Below are positions 10,003-19,571 of a DNA stretch of 64,000 nt, in pieces. Source of the DNA: Hephaestia sp. MAHUQ-44 (lineage in GTDB: Bacteria; Pseudomonadota; Alphaproteobacteria; Sphingomonadales; Sphingomonadaceae). The translations under genes were made by a program, and so were the position numbers. The notes beneath the pieces were generated by a model. That model did not search any database, was not told the DNA's origin, and worked only from the letters and a program-made list of their open reading frames with translations. Each line of letters starts with the position of its first letter. The first letter of the stretch is position 1. The stretch lies in the NCBI RefSeq assembly GCF_023806085.1, contig NZ_JAMSLX010000009.1:1-64000 (forward strand), read 5' to 3'.

Positions 10003-12558
10003 TTATTCCGCCGCGACCTTTTTGGGGGCGGCCTTCTTCTTCGCCGGGGCCTTTTTGGCCGCGGGTTTCTTGGCCGCGGGCTTCTTCGCCGCCTTACGGC
10101 CCTTCTTTGCCGGCGCCGCGGCCGCGCGCGCATCGATCAGTTGCGCCGCTTCCTCGAGCGTCAGCGCGTCCTTTTCGATCGATTTGGGCAAGGTCGCGTT
10201 GGTCGTGCCGTCGGTGACATAGGCGCCGTAGCGGCCCTCCATCAGCTTGATCTCAAGCTCGGTGCGCGGATGGTTGCCGAGCACCTTGAGCGGCTCGCGA
10301 CCGCCGCGTGCGCGCGGCCCCTTTTCGGCGGCTTCGGCGAGCTTGACGACCGCGGCGTTCATGCCGGTTTCGAACACCTCGGCGGTGCTGCCGAGCCGGG
10401 CATATTTGCCGTCATGCTTCAGATACGGCCCATAACGCCCGATCGCCGCTTCGATCGGCAGCCCGGTTTCGGGATGATTGCCGATCACGCGCGGCAGGCT
10501 GAGCAGCTTGAGCGCGCTCTCGAGATCGAGCTCGCCGAGATCCTTGGGGATCGAGGCGCGCTTGGCCTCCTTGCCCTCACCGATCTGGAGATAGGGCCCG
10601 AACCGGCCGACCTTGCGTTCGACGGGCAGCCCGGTCTCGGGATCGGTGCCGAGCGCCTCGGGGGTGCTGTCTTCCCCCGTCGCGCCGCCGGGCTGGGCGA
10701 AAGCGCGGGTGAATTTGCACTCGGGGTAGTTCGAGCAGGCGACGAACGCGCCGTAGCGGCCGCCGCGCAGCGCGAGGCGTCCCTCGCCGCAATTGGGGCA
10801 CAGCCGCGGATCGCTGCCGTCGGCATTGGCCGGGAACAGATAGTTTTCGAGGAATGTGTCGAGCTCGGCGGTCACTTCGGACGGCTTGAACTCCATGACC
10901 TCGGCGGTGCGCGGCTTGAAATCGCGCCAGAACGATTCGAGCACCGCCTGCCACGCCGCGCGCCCGCCCGACACATCGTCGAGCTCGTCCTCGAGATCGG
11001 CGGTGAAATCGTATGCGACATATTTCTCGAAGAAGCGTTCGAGAAACGCGGTCAGCAGCCGGCCCGATTCCTCGGCGAAGAAGCGGTTCTTCTCGATCCG
11101 CACATAGCTACGGTCCTTGAGCACCTGGATGATCGAGGCATAGGTCGACGGGCGACCGATCCCCAGTTCCTCGAGCCGCTTGACGAGGCTCGCCTCGGAG
11201 AAACGCGGCGGCGGCTGGGTGAAATGCTGCTCGGCATCGACGCCCTTTTTGGCCGGTTTGTCGCCCTCGCGCAGCCGCGGCAGGCGCTTGCTGTCTTCGT
11301 CCTGACTGTCGTCGCTGCCTTCTTCGTAGAGCGCGAGATAGCCGGGGAAGAGCACAACCTGCCCGGTCGCGCGCAACGCGGTGCGCCCGGTGCCGTCGGT
11401 GAGTTCGACACTGGTGCGCTCCATCCGTGCCGAGGCCATCTGGCTCGCCAGCGCGCGCTTCCAGATCAGATCATAGAGTCGCGCGTGATCGCCCGAACCA
11501 GCGCGATCCTTGCCGAAATCGGTGGGACGGATCGCCTCGTGCGCTTCCTGCGCATTCTTGGCCTTGGTCTGATATTGGCGTGGCTTGTCGGGCACATAGC
11601 TCGCGTCATAGCGATTGGTGACCGCGACGCGCGCTGCCGAGATCGCGCTGCCGTCCATCTGGACGCCGTCGGTGCGCATATAGGTGATCGCGCCGTCCTC
11701 GTAGAGGCCTTGCGCGATCCGCATCGTGTGGCTGGCGGAGAAACCGAGCTTGCGCGCGGCTTCCTGCTGGAGCGTCGAGGTGGTGAAGGGCGGCGGCGGG
11801 TTGCGCGTCGCGGGCTTGGTCTCGACGCTCTGAACCGTGAAATTGCCGTCCTCGACCGCCTTTTTGGCGGCCATGGCCTGCGCTTCGGCGCCGATCGTCA
11901 GCCGATCGATCTTGTCGCCGTTCCAGCGCACCAGTCGCGCGTCGAAGCCCTGCCCGTCGGCCTCGAGATGCGCGGTGATCGACCAATATTCCTGGGGCTT
12001 GAAGCCCTCGATCTCGCGTTCGCGCTCGACGATCAGCCGGAGCGCGACCGACTGGACGCGCCCCGCCGATTTGGCGCCCGGCAGCTTGCGCCACAACACT
12101 GGCGAGAGCGTGAAGCCGACCAGATAATCGAGCGCGCGGCGCGCGCGATAGGCGTCGATCAGATCGGTATCGAGCGCGCGCGGTGCCTTCATCGCCTCGG
12201 TCACCGCCTGTTTGGTGATCGCGTTGAAAGTGACGCGATCGACCGTCTTGGGCAGCGCCCTGCGCTTGGCGAGCACTTCCTGGACGTGCCACGAAATCGC
12301 CTCGCCCTCGCGATCGGGGTCGGTCGCGAGGATCAGGCGATCGGCCTTTTTGGCCTCATCGGTGATCGCCTTCAATTGCTTCGCCTTGTCGGCGTAATTT
12401 TCCCAATCCATCGCGAACCCGTCGTCGGGGTTCACCGAGCCGTCCTTGGCAGGAAGGTCGCGGACATGGCCGTAGGAGGCGAGGACGCGATAATCGCCGC
12501 CCAGGTATTTTTCGATCGTTTTGGCCTTGGCGGGCGATTCGACGATGACAAGCTGCAT
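10003..12558 (-). CDS. topA: DNA topoisomerase I
   Basis: 851 residues, type IA topoisomerase that relaxes negative supercoils. In order: TOPRIM domain (VIVESPAKAKTIEKYLG, DPDREGEAISWH), the catalytic tyrosine in ITYMRTDG near residue 300, a four-Cys zinc finger (CPNC ... CSNYPEC) near residues 580-610, further C-terminal Topo_C repeats (RYGPYLKHDGKYARLG, RYGAYVTDGTTNATLP), and a final Lys/Ala/Pro-rich tail of about 35 residues that probably aids DNA binding. It is downstream of dprA and plsY on the same strand. Confidence 0.96.
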   Translation of the reverse strand: MQLVIVESPAKAKTIEKYLGGDYRVLASYGHVRDLPAKDGSVNPDDGFAMDWENYADKAKQLKAITDEAKKADRLILATDPDREGEAISWHVQEVLAKRRALPKTVDRVTFNAITKQAVTEAMKAPRALDTDLIDAYRARRALDYLVGFTLSPVLWRKLPGAKSAGRVQSVALRLIVEREREIEGFKPQEYWSITAHLEADGQGFDARLVRWNGDKIDRLTIGAEAQAMAAKKAVEDGNFTVQSVETKPATRNPPPPFTTSTLQQEAARKLGFSASHTMRIAQGLYEDGAITYMRTDGVQMDGSAISAARVAVTNRYDASYVPDKPRQYQTKAKNAQEAHEAIRPTDFGKDRAGSGDHARLYDLIWKRALASQMASARMERTSVELTDGTGRTALRATGQVVLFPGYLALYEEGSDDSQDEDSKRLPRLREGDKPAKKGVDAEQHFTQPPPRFSEASLVKRLEELGIGRPSTYASIIQVLKDRSYVRIEKNRFFAEESGRLLTAFLERFFEKYVAYDFTADLEDELDDVSGGRAAWQAVLESFWRDFKPRTAEVMEFKPSEVTAELDTFLENYLFPANADGSDPRLCPNCGEGRLALRGGRYGAFVACSNYPECKFTRAFAQPGGATGEDSTPEALGTDPETGLPVERKVGRFGPYLQIGEGKEAKRASIPKDLGELDLESALKLLSLPRVIGNHPETGLPIEAAIGRYGPYLKHDGKYARLGSTAEVFETGMNAAVVKLAEAAEKGPRARGGREPLKVLGNHPRTELEIKLMEGRYGAYVTDGTTNATLPKSIEKDALTLEEAAQLIDARAAAAPAKKGRKAAKKPAAKKPAAKKAPAKKKAAPKKVAAE

Positions 12559-12632
12559 ACAGGCTGGTTTTTCTCTCTCGTGTGTACGCGTGAAGATGGG
12601 GGCTGGCGCGACTCGTCGTCAAGCCGTGCCGG

Positions 12633-13715
12633 TCAGGCGAGGCTGACGCGGCCGCCGGCATGGCGTTCGAGCCGCCCGGCAAGTTCGAGTTCGAGCAGCA
12701 CCGTCTGCACCGCCGCGGGCGCGAGCCCGGCCTGGCGGATGATCTCGTCGACCGCCACCGGCACCGGCCCGAGCAGCTTTTCCACGCCTCGGCGCGCGGC
12801 ATCGTCGGCATCGACCGGTGGCGCGGGGGCGTAATCGCTGCCGGGCGCGCGGACCATGCGCGCGTCGATCGGCCGGATCGTCTCGAGCACGTCGGCGGCC
12901 GATTGCACCAATGTCGCGCCGTCGCGGATCAGCGTGTTGCAGCCTTGCGCGCGCGGATCGAGCGGGCTGCCGGGCACCGCCATCACCTCGCGCCCGGCCT
13001 CGCCCGCCAATCGTGCGGTGATGAGCGAGCCCGAGCGCGGCGCCGCCTCGACCACGACGGTGCCGAGCGCGAGCCCGGCGATGATCCGGTTGCGATAGGG
13101 AAAGTGGCGCGCGCGCGGCTCGATGCCGGGCGGCTGTTCGGCGATCAGCAGCCCTTCCTGCGCGATGCGTTCCTGCAAGGCGGCGTTTTCGGGCGGATAG
13201 GCGACGTCGATCCCGCCCGCGACGATCGCGATCGTGCCGCCAGCGAGCGCGCCGACATGCGCGGCGGTGTCGATCCCGCGCGCCAGCCCCGAGACCACCG
13301 CCACCTCCTCGCGCCCCAATTCGCTGGCGAGCTGCCGTGCGAACCGGCACGCCGCGGCCGAGGCGTTGCGCGCACCGACCATCGCCACCGTGGTGCGCGC
13401 CGCCAGCGCCAGATCGCCGCGCCACGTAAGCGCCGCGGGGGCATCGTCGAGCGTGGCGAGCAGCGGTGGATAGGCGGGATCGTCGATAAAGAGATACGCC
13501 GCGCCCGCCTTGTCGGTGCGCGCCATCTCGCGTTCGATCGTGCGCGCGTCGGGGATCGCGGGGCCGGCGCCGCCGCCGCGCCGAGCGAGGTCGGGAAGCG
13601 CGGCGAGCGCCGATGCCGCGTCGCCGAATCGTGCGATCAACTGGCGATAGGAGACCGGGCCGATCCGGGGCGTGCGGAGAAGGCGGAGCCGCGCGACGTG
13701 CGCGGCGTCAGCCAC
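12633..13715 (-). CDS. dprA: DNA-processing protein DprA
   Basis: 360 residues. DprA binds incoming single-stranded DNA during transformation and loads RecA. The Rossmann-like core is clear (VAMVGARNASAAACRFA, VSGLARGIDTAAH, YPPENAALQERI, PRSGSLITARLAGEAGREVMAVPG), preceded by a SAM-like helical region and followed by a C-terminal winged-helix-like domain. The GTG at 13715 is chosen: it gives an 8-base overlap with the end of plsY and the usual N-terminus (ADAAHVARLRLLRTPRIGP). Co-transcribed with plsY and probably topA (74-base gap). Confidence 0.92.
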   Translation of the reverse strand: MADAAHVARLRLLRTPRIGPVSYRQLIARFGDAASALAALPDLARRGGGAGPAIPDARTIEREMARTDKAGAAYLFIDDPAYPPLLATLDDAPAALTWRGDLALAARTTVAMVGARNASAAACRFARQLASELGREEVAVVSGLARGIDTAAHVGALAGGTIAIVAGGIDVAYPPENAALQERIAQEGLLIAEQPPGIEPRARHFPYRNRIIAGLALGTVVVEAAPRSGSLITARLAGEAGREVMAVPGSPLDPRAQGCNTLIRDGATLVQSAADVLETIRPIDARMVRAPGSDYAPAPPVDADDAARRGVEKLLGPVPVAVDEIIRQAGLAPAAVQTVLLELELAGRLERHAGGRVSLA

Positions 13716-14301
13716 GCGCCCGGCCGAGGCGCGGTTCGGTGCCGTCGAGCAGGCGCCCGATATTGGCGCGGTGCTTCCACACCACGAGCAGCGCGAGCGC
13801 GAGCAGCAGCAGCACGAGGTCGAACCGCCCGAGCAGCGCCGCGCTGACCGGCGCGCTGATCGCCGCGACGATCCCGGCGACCGAGGAAATGCGCAGCAGC
13901 GCGAGCAATCCCAGCCACACCAGCGCGTAGACAAGCGCGCACGGCCAGTGCAGCGCGAGTACGATCCCCATCAGCGTCGCGACGCCCTTGCCACCGCGAA
14001 AGCCGAGCCAGATCGGATAGCAATGGCCGAGGAATGCGGCGGCGGCGGCGAGCAGGCTGTCGCCCGGAAACAGCGCGGCGGCGATCGCGACCGCGGCCCA
14101 ACCCTTGGCGAGATCGAGCAGCAAGGTCGCGGCTGCCAGCCCCTTGCGGCCGGTGCGCAGCACGTTGGTGGCGCCGATATTGCCCGATCCGATCGCGCGA
14201 AGGTCCCCCGCTCCGGCCAGCCGCGTCAGCAGCAGCCCGAACGGAATCGACCCCAGCACATAGCCGAGCAACAGCGCACAAGCGGGTGCGACCCAGAGCA
14301 T
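13708..14301 (-). CDS. plsY: Acyl-phosphate:glycerol-3-phosphate acyltransferase PlsY
   Basis: 197 residues with about five membrane segments. It makes lysophosphatidate from acyl-phosphate and glycerol-3-phosphate, the first step of phospholipid synthesis. Family motifs are present: LGSIPFG near residue 15, GSGNIGATN near 42 and the FRGGKGVAT loop near 105. ATG at 14301 matches the family's usual N-terminus; an in-frame ATG at 14340 would add 13 residues. Divergent from murI. Confidence 0.94.
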   Translation of the reverse strand: MLWVAPACALLLGYVLGSIPFGLLLTRLAGAGDLRAIGSGNIGATNVLRTGRKGLAAATLLLDLAKGWAAVAIAAALFPGDSLLAAAAAFLGHCYPIWLGFRGGKGVATLMGIVLALHWPCALVYALVWLGLLALLRISSVAGIVAAISAPVSAALLGRFDLVLLLLALALLVVWKHRANIGRLLDGTEPRLGRARG

Positions 14302-14453
14302 GTCGGTTGCCAAAAGGCCCCCCTTCCTGATCGGGATCATAACCGAAGGTTGGCGTGGCGCAACAATCCACGGGAGACGGTGGGTAAAAGTCGCTATTGC
14401 GCGCCGGTCGCTTTGGCTGGCGCCGCCACCATGGCTGCGGTAGGAGCGCGAAG

Positions 14454-15248
14454 ATGGGCGATGAGCGGCCGATACTGGTGTTCGACTCAGGGGTCGGCGG
14501 ACTTTCGGTGCTCGATTCCGCGCGCGCGCTGCTGCCGCAGGCGTCCTTTGTCTACGCCGCCGACTCGGCGGGTTTTCCTTATGGCACGCGCAGCGAGCGC
14601 GAGATCGAGGCGCGCGTGCCCGCGTTGCTGGGGCGGCTCGCCGAACGCTACCAGCCGCGGCTGATCGTGATCGCGTGCAACACCGCCTCGACGATCGCGC
14701 TGGCAAGCGTGCGCGCCGCGCTCGACGTGCCGATCGTCGGCACGGTGCCCGCGATCAAGCCCGCCGCCGCGCTCAGCAAGACGCGCACGATCGGCGTGCT
14801 CGGCACCAATGCGACGGTGCGTCAGCCCTATGTCGATGATCTTGCGGCGCGATTCGCGGGCGATTGCACGGTGCTGCGCCACGGATCGGCCGCGCTGGTC
14901 GAACTGGCCGAGGCCAAATTGCACGGGGTGGCGCTCGATCCGGCGGCGGTGCGCGCCGCGCTGGACGGCTTGTTCGGCCAGCCTGGGGGTGAGGCGATCG
15001 ACGTGGTCGTCAATGCGTGCACCCATTTTCCGCTGCTCGAACCGGAGCTTGTCGCGGCGGTGCCGCATCGGGTGCGCTTCATCGACGGCAGCGACGGGAT
15101 CGCGCGACGCATCGCCGCGCTCACCGAGGGTCAGGAATGGCCCGAGTCGCGCGGCGGGATCGCGGTGTTCACGCGGCGCGATCCGTCGCTCCAGGCATTG
15201 GCGCCCGCGCTGGAAAGCCGCGGGCTCGACAGAATCGTGTCGCTTTGA
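14454..15248 (+). CDS. murI: Glutamate racemase
   Basis: 264 residues. It converts L- to D-glutamate for peptidoglycan. Both catalytic cysteines are visible, in VIACNTAS and [10 protein letters not shown], and the N-terminal [11 protein letters not shown] motif is standard. GGAG seven bases before the ATG at 14454 fixes the start. Its last 118 bases overlap a small minus-strand ORF (15131-15403). Confidence 0.95.
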   Translation: MGDERPILVFDSGVGGLSVLDSARALLPQASFVYAADSAGFPYGTRSEREIEARVPALLGRLAERYQPRLIVIACNTASTIALASVRAALDVPIVGTVPAIKPAAALSKTRTIGVLGTNATVRQPYVDDLAARFAGDCTVLRHGSAALVELAEAKLHGVALDPAAVRAALDGLFGQPGGEAIDVVVNACTHFPLLEPELVAAVPHRVRFIDGSDGIARRIAALTEGQEWPESRGGIAVFTRRDPSLQALAPALESRGLDRIVSL

Positions 15249-15403
15249 AGCGGCCGGTCGAGGTTGGGCGTCGCCAGTGCGAGATCGGCATAGCGGCGCG
15301 CCATCACGCGGTGCGCGTGGCGCGCGGTGCAATCGGCCGCGGCGTCGGCAAGCCGCCGTTCCTGCGCCGCGCGGCGCGAGAAATAGGCGTGCTGGTCGAT
15401 CAT
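15131..15403 (-). CDS. Small hypothetical protein (sphingomonad type), overlaps murI 3' end
   Basis: 90 residues, helical and Ala/Arg-rich near the start ([20 protein letters not shown] then [17 protein letters not shown]). This pattern, an aromatic residue followed by RRAxQE and a later HxxMAxRY, is recognisable in short unnamed sphingomonad proteins. A GGAGGAG lies 10 bases upstream of the ATG at 15403. The 3' part runs antisense into murI for 118 bases, so either the overlap is real or the true product is shorter. Divergent from hemA. Function unknown. Confidence 0.5.
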   Translation of the reverse strand: MIDQHAYFSRRAAQERRLADAAADCTARHAHRVMARRYADLALATPNLDRPLQSDTILSSPRLSSAGANAWSDGSRRVNTAIPPRDSGHS

Positions 15404-15555
15404 TTCAGGGGCGCTCCTCCACAAACGGTGCGCCGCGACTCGGAACCTTGGAGCCGTGGCAACCATCTATACCAGATCGCGCACCGGCCGTCAGCGACGG
15501 CATGGGGCAAGATGTCCACTGGAATTCCGCCGTCCGTGGCGGTAGGGGAAGCCGC

Positions 15556-16797
15556 ATGAGCCAGGAGTCGAGCCCGCCCGCCGTCGATTATTCCCGCGTG
15601 TTCACGCAGGCCATCGATCGCTTGCACACCGAGGGGCGCTATCGCGTCTTTATCGAGATTCTGCGCAACAAGGGTTCCTATCCCAACGCGCGCTGCTTTG
15701 CCGGGCATAACGGGCCCAAGCCGATCACGGTCTGGTGCTCGAACGATTATCTGTCGATGGGCCAGCATCCCGATGTGATCGCGGCGATGGAAGAGGCGCT
15801 GCACGATGTCGGCGCCGGGTCGGGCGGCACGCGCAACATCGGCGGCAACACACATTATCACGTCGGGCTTGAACGCGAACTGGCCGATCTCCACGGCAAG
15901 GAAGCCGCGCTGCTGTTTACCTCGGGCTATGTCTCGAACGAGGCGACGCTGTCGACGCTGGCACGGTTGTTCCCCGGCATGATCGTCTTCTCGGACGAGA
16001 TGAATCACGCCTCGATGATCGCCGGGATGCGCCACGCGGGGTGCGAGAAGCGTATTTTCCGCCACAACGATCTCGCGCATCTCGAAGAATTGCTCAGCCA
16101 GGCCGATCCCACCGCGCCCAAGATGATCGCGTTCGAGAGCGTCTATTCGATGGATGCCGATATCGCGCCGATCGCGGCGATCTGCGATCTGGCCGACAAA
16201 TATAACGCGCTCACCTATCTCGACGAAGTCCATGCCGTCGGCATGTACGGCCCGCGCGGTGGCGGCGTTTCGGAGCGTGAGGGGCAGGCACACCGGCTGA
16301 CCGTGATCGAGGGGACGCTCGGCAAGGCGTTCGGCGTGATGGGCGGCTATATTGCCGCCGACCGCACCGTGATCGACGTGATCCGCAGCTATGCGCCGGG
16401 CTTCATCTTCACGACCTCGCTGTCGCCGGTGCTGGTCGCGGGCGCGCTGGCGAGCGTCAAGCACCTCAAGGCCTCGTCGGTCGAGCGCGAGGGCCAGCAC
16501 GCTGCCGCCGCGATGCTCAAGGCGATGATGCGCGATGCCGGGCTGCCGGTGATGGGATCGACCACGCACATCGTGCCGCTGATGGTCGGCGATCCGGTCA
16601 AGGCCAAGAAGATCAGCGACATCCTGCTCGCCGAATACGGCGTCTATGTGCAGCCGATCAATTATCCCACGGTGCCCCGCGGCACCGAGCGGCTGCGCTT
16701 CACGCCCGGGCCGACGCATGACGAGACAATGATGCGCGATCTGGTGCACGCGCTCTGTGAGATCTGGAGCCGGCTGGAGCTGCGCGTCGCGGCCTGA
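15556..16797 (+). CDS. hemA: 5-aminolevulinate synthase
   Basis: 413 residues, a PLP-dependent enzyme that condenses glycine and succinyl-CoA to 5-aminolevulinate, the first step of C4 haem synthesis typical of alphaproteobacteria. Visible: glycine-rich [31 protein letters not shown] (PLP ring Asp) and the PLP lysine in [16 protein letters not shown] at 15556 follows an AGGGGA and gives the normal length; the longer frame upstream is spurious. hemC/hemD lie separately at 25 kb. Confidence 0.96.
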   Translation: MSQESSPPAVDYSRVFTQAIDRLHTEGRYRVFIEILRNKGSYPNARCFAGHNGPKPITVWCSNDYLSMGQHPDVIAAMEEALHDVGAGSGGTRNIGGNTHYHVGLERELADLHGKEAALLFTSGYVSNEATLSTLARLFPGMIVFSDEMNHASMIAGMRHAGCEKRIFRHNDLAHLEELLSQADPTAPKMIAFESVYSMDADIAPIAAICDLADKYNALTYLDEVHAVGMYGPRGGGVSEREGQAHRLTVIEGTLGKAFGVMGGYIAADRTVIDVIRSYAPGFIFTTSLSPVLVAGALASVKHLKASSVEREGQHAAAAMLKAMMRDAGLPVMGSTTHIVPLMVGDPVKAKKISDILLAEYGVYVQPINYPTVPRGTERLRFTPGPTHDETMMRDLVHALCEIWSRLELRVAA

Positions 16798-16888
16798 TTG
16801 CGCGGCCGTGCCGGCCGGTTGCTCCCGGCTCGCGCGCCGATGGAGGAGATTGCCGCACCGATAGCGCTTCTGGTGTGGCGTTTGCCGG

Positions 16889-16920
16889 CGGGCTCTTCTA
16901 AAGAGCCGCCATCTCTGTTT
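16889..16920 (+). terminator. Likely rho-independent terminator after hemA
   Basis: GGCTCTT and AAGAGCC form a 7-base-pair stem around CTA, extended by flanking G/C pairs, then a weak T-rich run (CTCTGTTTT). It sits between hemA and rpiB. Confidence 0.55.
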
Positions 16921-16940
16921 TCGTCCTCGAAAGGGCCGCC

Positions 16941-17390
16941 ATGCGCCTTGCCATCGCGTCCGATCACGGCGCCGTCGCGCTCAAGGAAATGCTCGTGCCG
17001 TGGCTGCGCGAGAATCACGAGGTCGTCGACCTCGGCACCCATGGCCCCGCGAGCGTCGACTATCCCGATTACGGCTATCGGCTGGCCCGCGCGATCGCCG
17101 CGGGGGAGGCCGATCGCGGGATCGTCCTGTGCGGTTCGGGCATCGGCATTTCGATCGCGGTCAACCGCAACCCCGCGTGCCGGTGCGCGCTCGTCAGCGA
17201 ACCGCTGTCGGCGGCGCTGGCGCGCGAGCATAATGACGCCAATGTGATCGCGCTCGGCGCGCGGCTCATCGGCGAGGAAATGGCGCGCGCGTGCATTACA
17301 CGCTTCCTCACCACCGATTTCGCCGGCGGCCGCCATCAGGCCCGTGTCGCCAAGCTCGCTTCCCCCGATACCGCCAAGGAATCCGCATGA
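16941..17390 (+). CDS. rpiB: Ribose 5-phosphate isomerase B
   Basis: 149 residues of the RpiB/LacAB family, interconverting ribose 5-phosphate and ribulose 5-phosphate. Motifs [11 protein letters not shown] at the N-terminus, [13 protein letters not shown], and [13 protein letters not shown] with the catalytic Cys are present. The stop overlaps the ATG of glyA by four bases, so the two are translationally coupled; rpiB-glyA-nrdR is a recurring alphaproteobacterial order. Confidence 0.95.
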   Translation: MRLAIASDHGAVALKEMLVPWLRENHEVVDLGTHGPASVDYPDYGYRLARAIAAGEADRGIVLCGSGIGISIAVNRNPACRCALVSEPLSAALAREHNDANVIALGARLIGEEMARACITRFLTTDFAGGRHQARVAKLASPDTAKESA

Positions 17391-18694
17391 GCACCAACCC
17401 GACCTCGTTCGCCGACGTTCAGCCCGACGGCTTCTTCACCCGCACGCTCGCCGAGGCGGACCCTGCGGTGTTCGCGGGCGTCGAGCATGAACTGCGGCGC
17501 GAACGCCACCAGATCGAGCTGATCGCGAGCGAGAATATCGTCTCCAGGGCGGTGCTTGAGGCGCAGGGCTCGGTGTTCACCAACAAATATGCCGAAGGTT
17601 ATCCCGGCAAGCGTTACTATCAGGGCTGTGCGCCCTCGGACGAGGTCGAGCAGCTCGCGATCGATCGCGCCAAGGCGCTGTTCGGTTGCGGCTTCGCCAA
17701 CGTCCAGCCGCATTCGGGCGCGCAGGCCAATGGTGCGGTGATGCTCGCGCTCACCAAGCCCGGCGACACGATCATGGGGCTGAGCCTCGATTCGGGCGGT
17801 CATCTGACGCACGGCGCGCGCGCGGCGATGTCGGGCAAATGGTTCAACGCGATTTCCTATGGCGTCACCCCCGACACGCACCGGATCGATTTCGATCAGG
17901 TCGAGCAACTGGCGAAGGAGCAGCGCCCCAAGCTGATCATCGCCGGCGGGTCGGCCTATCCGCGCCATATCGATTTCGCCCGTTTCCGTGAGATCGCCGA
18001 CGCGGTGGGCGCCTATTTCATGGTCGATATGGCGCATTTCGCGGGGCTGGTTGCGGGCGGCGTCCATCCCACGCCGTTCGGCCACGCGCACATCGTCACC
18101 ACGACCACGCACAAGACGCTGCGCGGCCCGCGCGGCGGCGCGATCTTCACCGATGACGAGGGCATCGCGAAGAAGATCAATTCGGCGGTGTTTCCGGGGC
18201 TTCAGGGCGGCCCGCTGATGCACGTCATCGCCGCCAAGGCGGTCGCGTTCGGCGAAGCGCTGCGCCCCGAATTCAAGGGCTATGCCGCCGCCGTGGTCGA
18301 GAATGCCAAGGTGCTGGCATCGACGCTCAAGGAGCGCGGCGCCAACCTCGTCTCGGGCGGCACTGATACGCATCTCGCGTTGGTCGATCTGACCCCGCTC
18401 GGCGTTACCGGCCGCGATGCCGACGAGGCGCTCGAGCGTTCGGCGATCACCTGCAACAAGAACGGCATCCCCAACGATCCGCTGCCTCCGGTCAAGACCA
18501 GCGGCATCCGGGTCGGCAGCCCGGCGGGCACGACGCGCGGCTTCGGCGTCGCCGAATTCCGCGAGATCGGCAACATGGTGGCCGATGTGCTCGAAGGCCT
18601 GCGTACCAAGGGTGAGGCCGGTGACCCGCAGGTCGAGGCCGAGGTTCGCGCGCGCGTGCACGCGCTGTGCGAACGCTTCCCGATCTATGTGTGA
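17387..18694 (+). CDS. glyA: Serine hydroxymethyltransferase
   Basis: 435 residues, PLP-dependent, converting serine plus tetrahydrofolate to glycine plus 5,10-methylene-tetrahydrofolate. Motifs: [48 protein letters not shown] and the PLP lysine in [14 protein letters not shown]. The start codon overlaps the rpiB stop (ATGA). An 84-bp hairpin repeat separates it from nrdR. Confidence 0.97.
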   Translation: MSTNPTSFADVQPDGFFTRTLAEADPAVFAGVEHELRRERHQIELIASENIVSRAVLEAQGSVFTNKYAEGYPGKRYYQGCAPSDEVEQLAIDRAKALFGCGFANVQPHSGAQANGAVMLALTKPGDTIMGLSLDSGGHLTHGARAAMSGKWFNAISYGVTPDTHRIDFDQVEQLAKEQRPKLIIAGGSAYPRHIDFARFREIADAVGAYFMVDMAHFAGLVAGGVHPTPFGHAHIVTTTTHKTLRGPRGGAIFTDDEGIAKKINSAVFPGLQGGPLMHVIAAKAVAFGEALRPEFKGYAAAVVENAKVLASTLKERGANLVSGGTDTHLALVDLTPLGVTGRDADEALERSAITCNKNGIPNDPLPPVKTSGIRVGSPAGTTRGFGVAEFREIGNMVADVLEGLRTKGEAGDPQVEAEVRARVHALCERFPIYV

Positions 18695-18714
18695 AGCCGG
18701 GCGTTCACGCGCCG

Positions 18715-18798
18715 GCGGCACCGGCCCGCTCCCCCACCCGGCCTCCCAACGGCAGTATATCCTATGGGAGGCCGGGTGGGGGAGCGGGCCGGTGCCGC
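18715..18798. repeat. 84-bp perfect hairpin element, copy 2
   Basis: Arms of 34 bases are exact reverse complements and nearly identical to those at 9754-9837; the loop carries TATCCTA, the reverse complement of the other copy's loop, so the element is inserted in opposite orientation. It occupies most of the 124-base glyA-nrdR gap. Confidence 0.85.
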
Positions 18799-18818
18799 TC
18801 GTCCGGCAGGACGCATAA

Positions 18819-19280
18819 ATGCGCTGTCCGTTTTGCGGCCATGAGGCGAGCCAGGTGAAGGACAGCCGCCCCACCGAGGATGGGGCGGCGATCCGGCGCC
18901 GGCGACAGTGCGAGGCGTGTGCGGCGCGCTTCACCACGTTCGAGCGTATCCAGTTGCGCGATCTCATCGTCTTCAAAAGCGACGATCGCCGCGAGCCGTT
19001 CGAGCGCGACAAGCTGGTCCGCTCGGTTTCGACGGCGTGCCGCAAGCGCCCGATCGGCGCGGTCCAGATCGAGAAGCTCGTGTCGGGGATTCAGCGCCAG
19101 CTCGAAACCTCGGGCGAATCGGAAGTCACCGCGCGGCGCATCGGCGAATTGGTGATGGAAGGGCTCAAGCACCTCGATTCGGTTGCCTATATCCGCTTCG
19201 CCAGCGTCTATAAGGATTTCCGCGAAGCCAGGGATTTCGAGGAATTCGCCGGCAGCGTGACCGAGGTCGGCAAGGGTTAG
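18819..19280 (+). CDS. nrdR: Ribonucleotide reductase repressor NrdR
   Basis: 153 residues. The N-terminal zinc ribbon has the four cysteines (MRCPFCGH and CEACAARF) and is followed by the ATP-cone domain ([20 protein letters not shown]). NrdR represses ribonucleotide reductase genes in response to ATP/dATP. It is third in the rpiB-glyA-nrdR group. The family's normal length is about 150. Confidence 0.96.
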   Translation: MRCPFCGHEASQVKDSRPTEDGAAIRRRRQCEACAARFTTFERIQLRDLIVFKSDDRREPFERDKLVRSVSTACRKRPIGAVQIEKLVSGIQRQLETSGESEVTARRIGELVMEGLKHLDSVAYIRFASVYKDFREARDFEEFAGSVTEVGKG

Positions 19281-19329
19281 GGCTAGGGGCAGGGCACGGG
19301 TGCTCCTACGCAGGCCTCTCCAGGAATTT

Positions 19330-19418
19330 CGTCACCCCGGCCTTGTTCCGGGGGCCAACCCACAACAAGGCGCTATCGCTGGCGGCTCGTTGGATGCCGG
19401 AACAAGTCCGGCATGACG
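19330..19418. repeat. REP-like repeat (CGTCATGCCGGA type), copy 3, reversed
   Basis: Begins CGTCACCCCGGCCTTGTTCC and ends with GCCGGAACAAGTCCGGC ATGACG: the same two hairpins as at 4946 and 9886 but in reverse order. Lies in the 291-base gap between nrdR and the phosphomannose isomerase gene. Confidence 0.75.
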
Positions 19419-19452
19419 GGCGTGTCTTAGAGCGAAGAGCGTTAAACCTGGC

Positions 19453-19540
19453 CCGTTCGTCCTGAGCGTGTCGAAGGGCCGCTCTTTCTCTCGACGACAC
19501 CGCAAGCAGGATGGTACTTCGACAAGCTCAGCACGAACGG
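19453..19540. repeat. Second repeat family (CCGTTCGTCCTGAGC type)
   Basis: CCGTTCGTCCTGAGCGTGTC GAAGG at the left and TACTTCGACAAGCTCAGCAC GAACGG at the right form a long imperfect inverted repeat. A related but partial string (CCCTTCGACAAGTTC) occurs near 26846 between hemC and tsaD. This motif is common in sphingomonad and related genomes from memory. Confidence 0.65.
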
Positions 19541-19571
19541 ACCGTGGTGATACTGATCTACGGCACAATGC

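Noticed and set aside
10141..12834. 897-residue plus-strand frame opposite topA
   Set aside because: Entirely antisense to topA with no domain; such long shadows are normal at this GC content.
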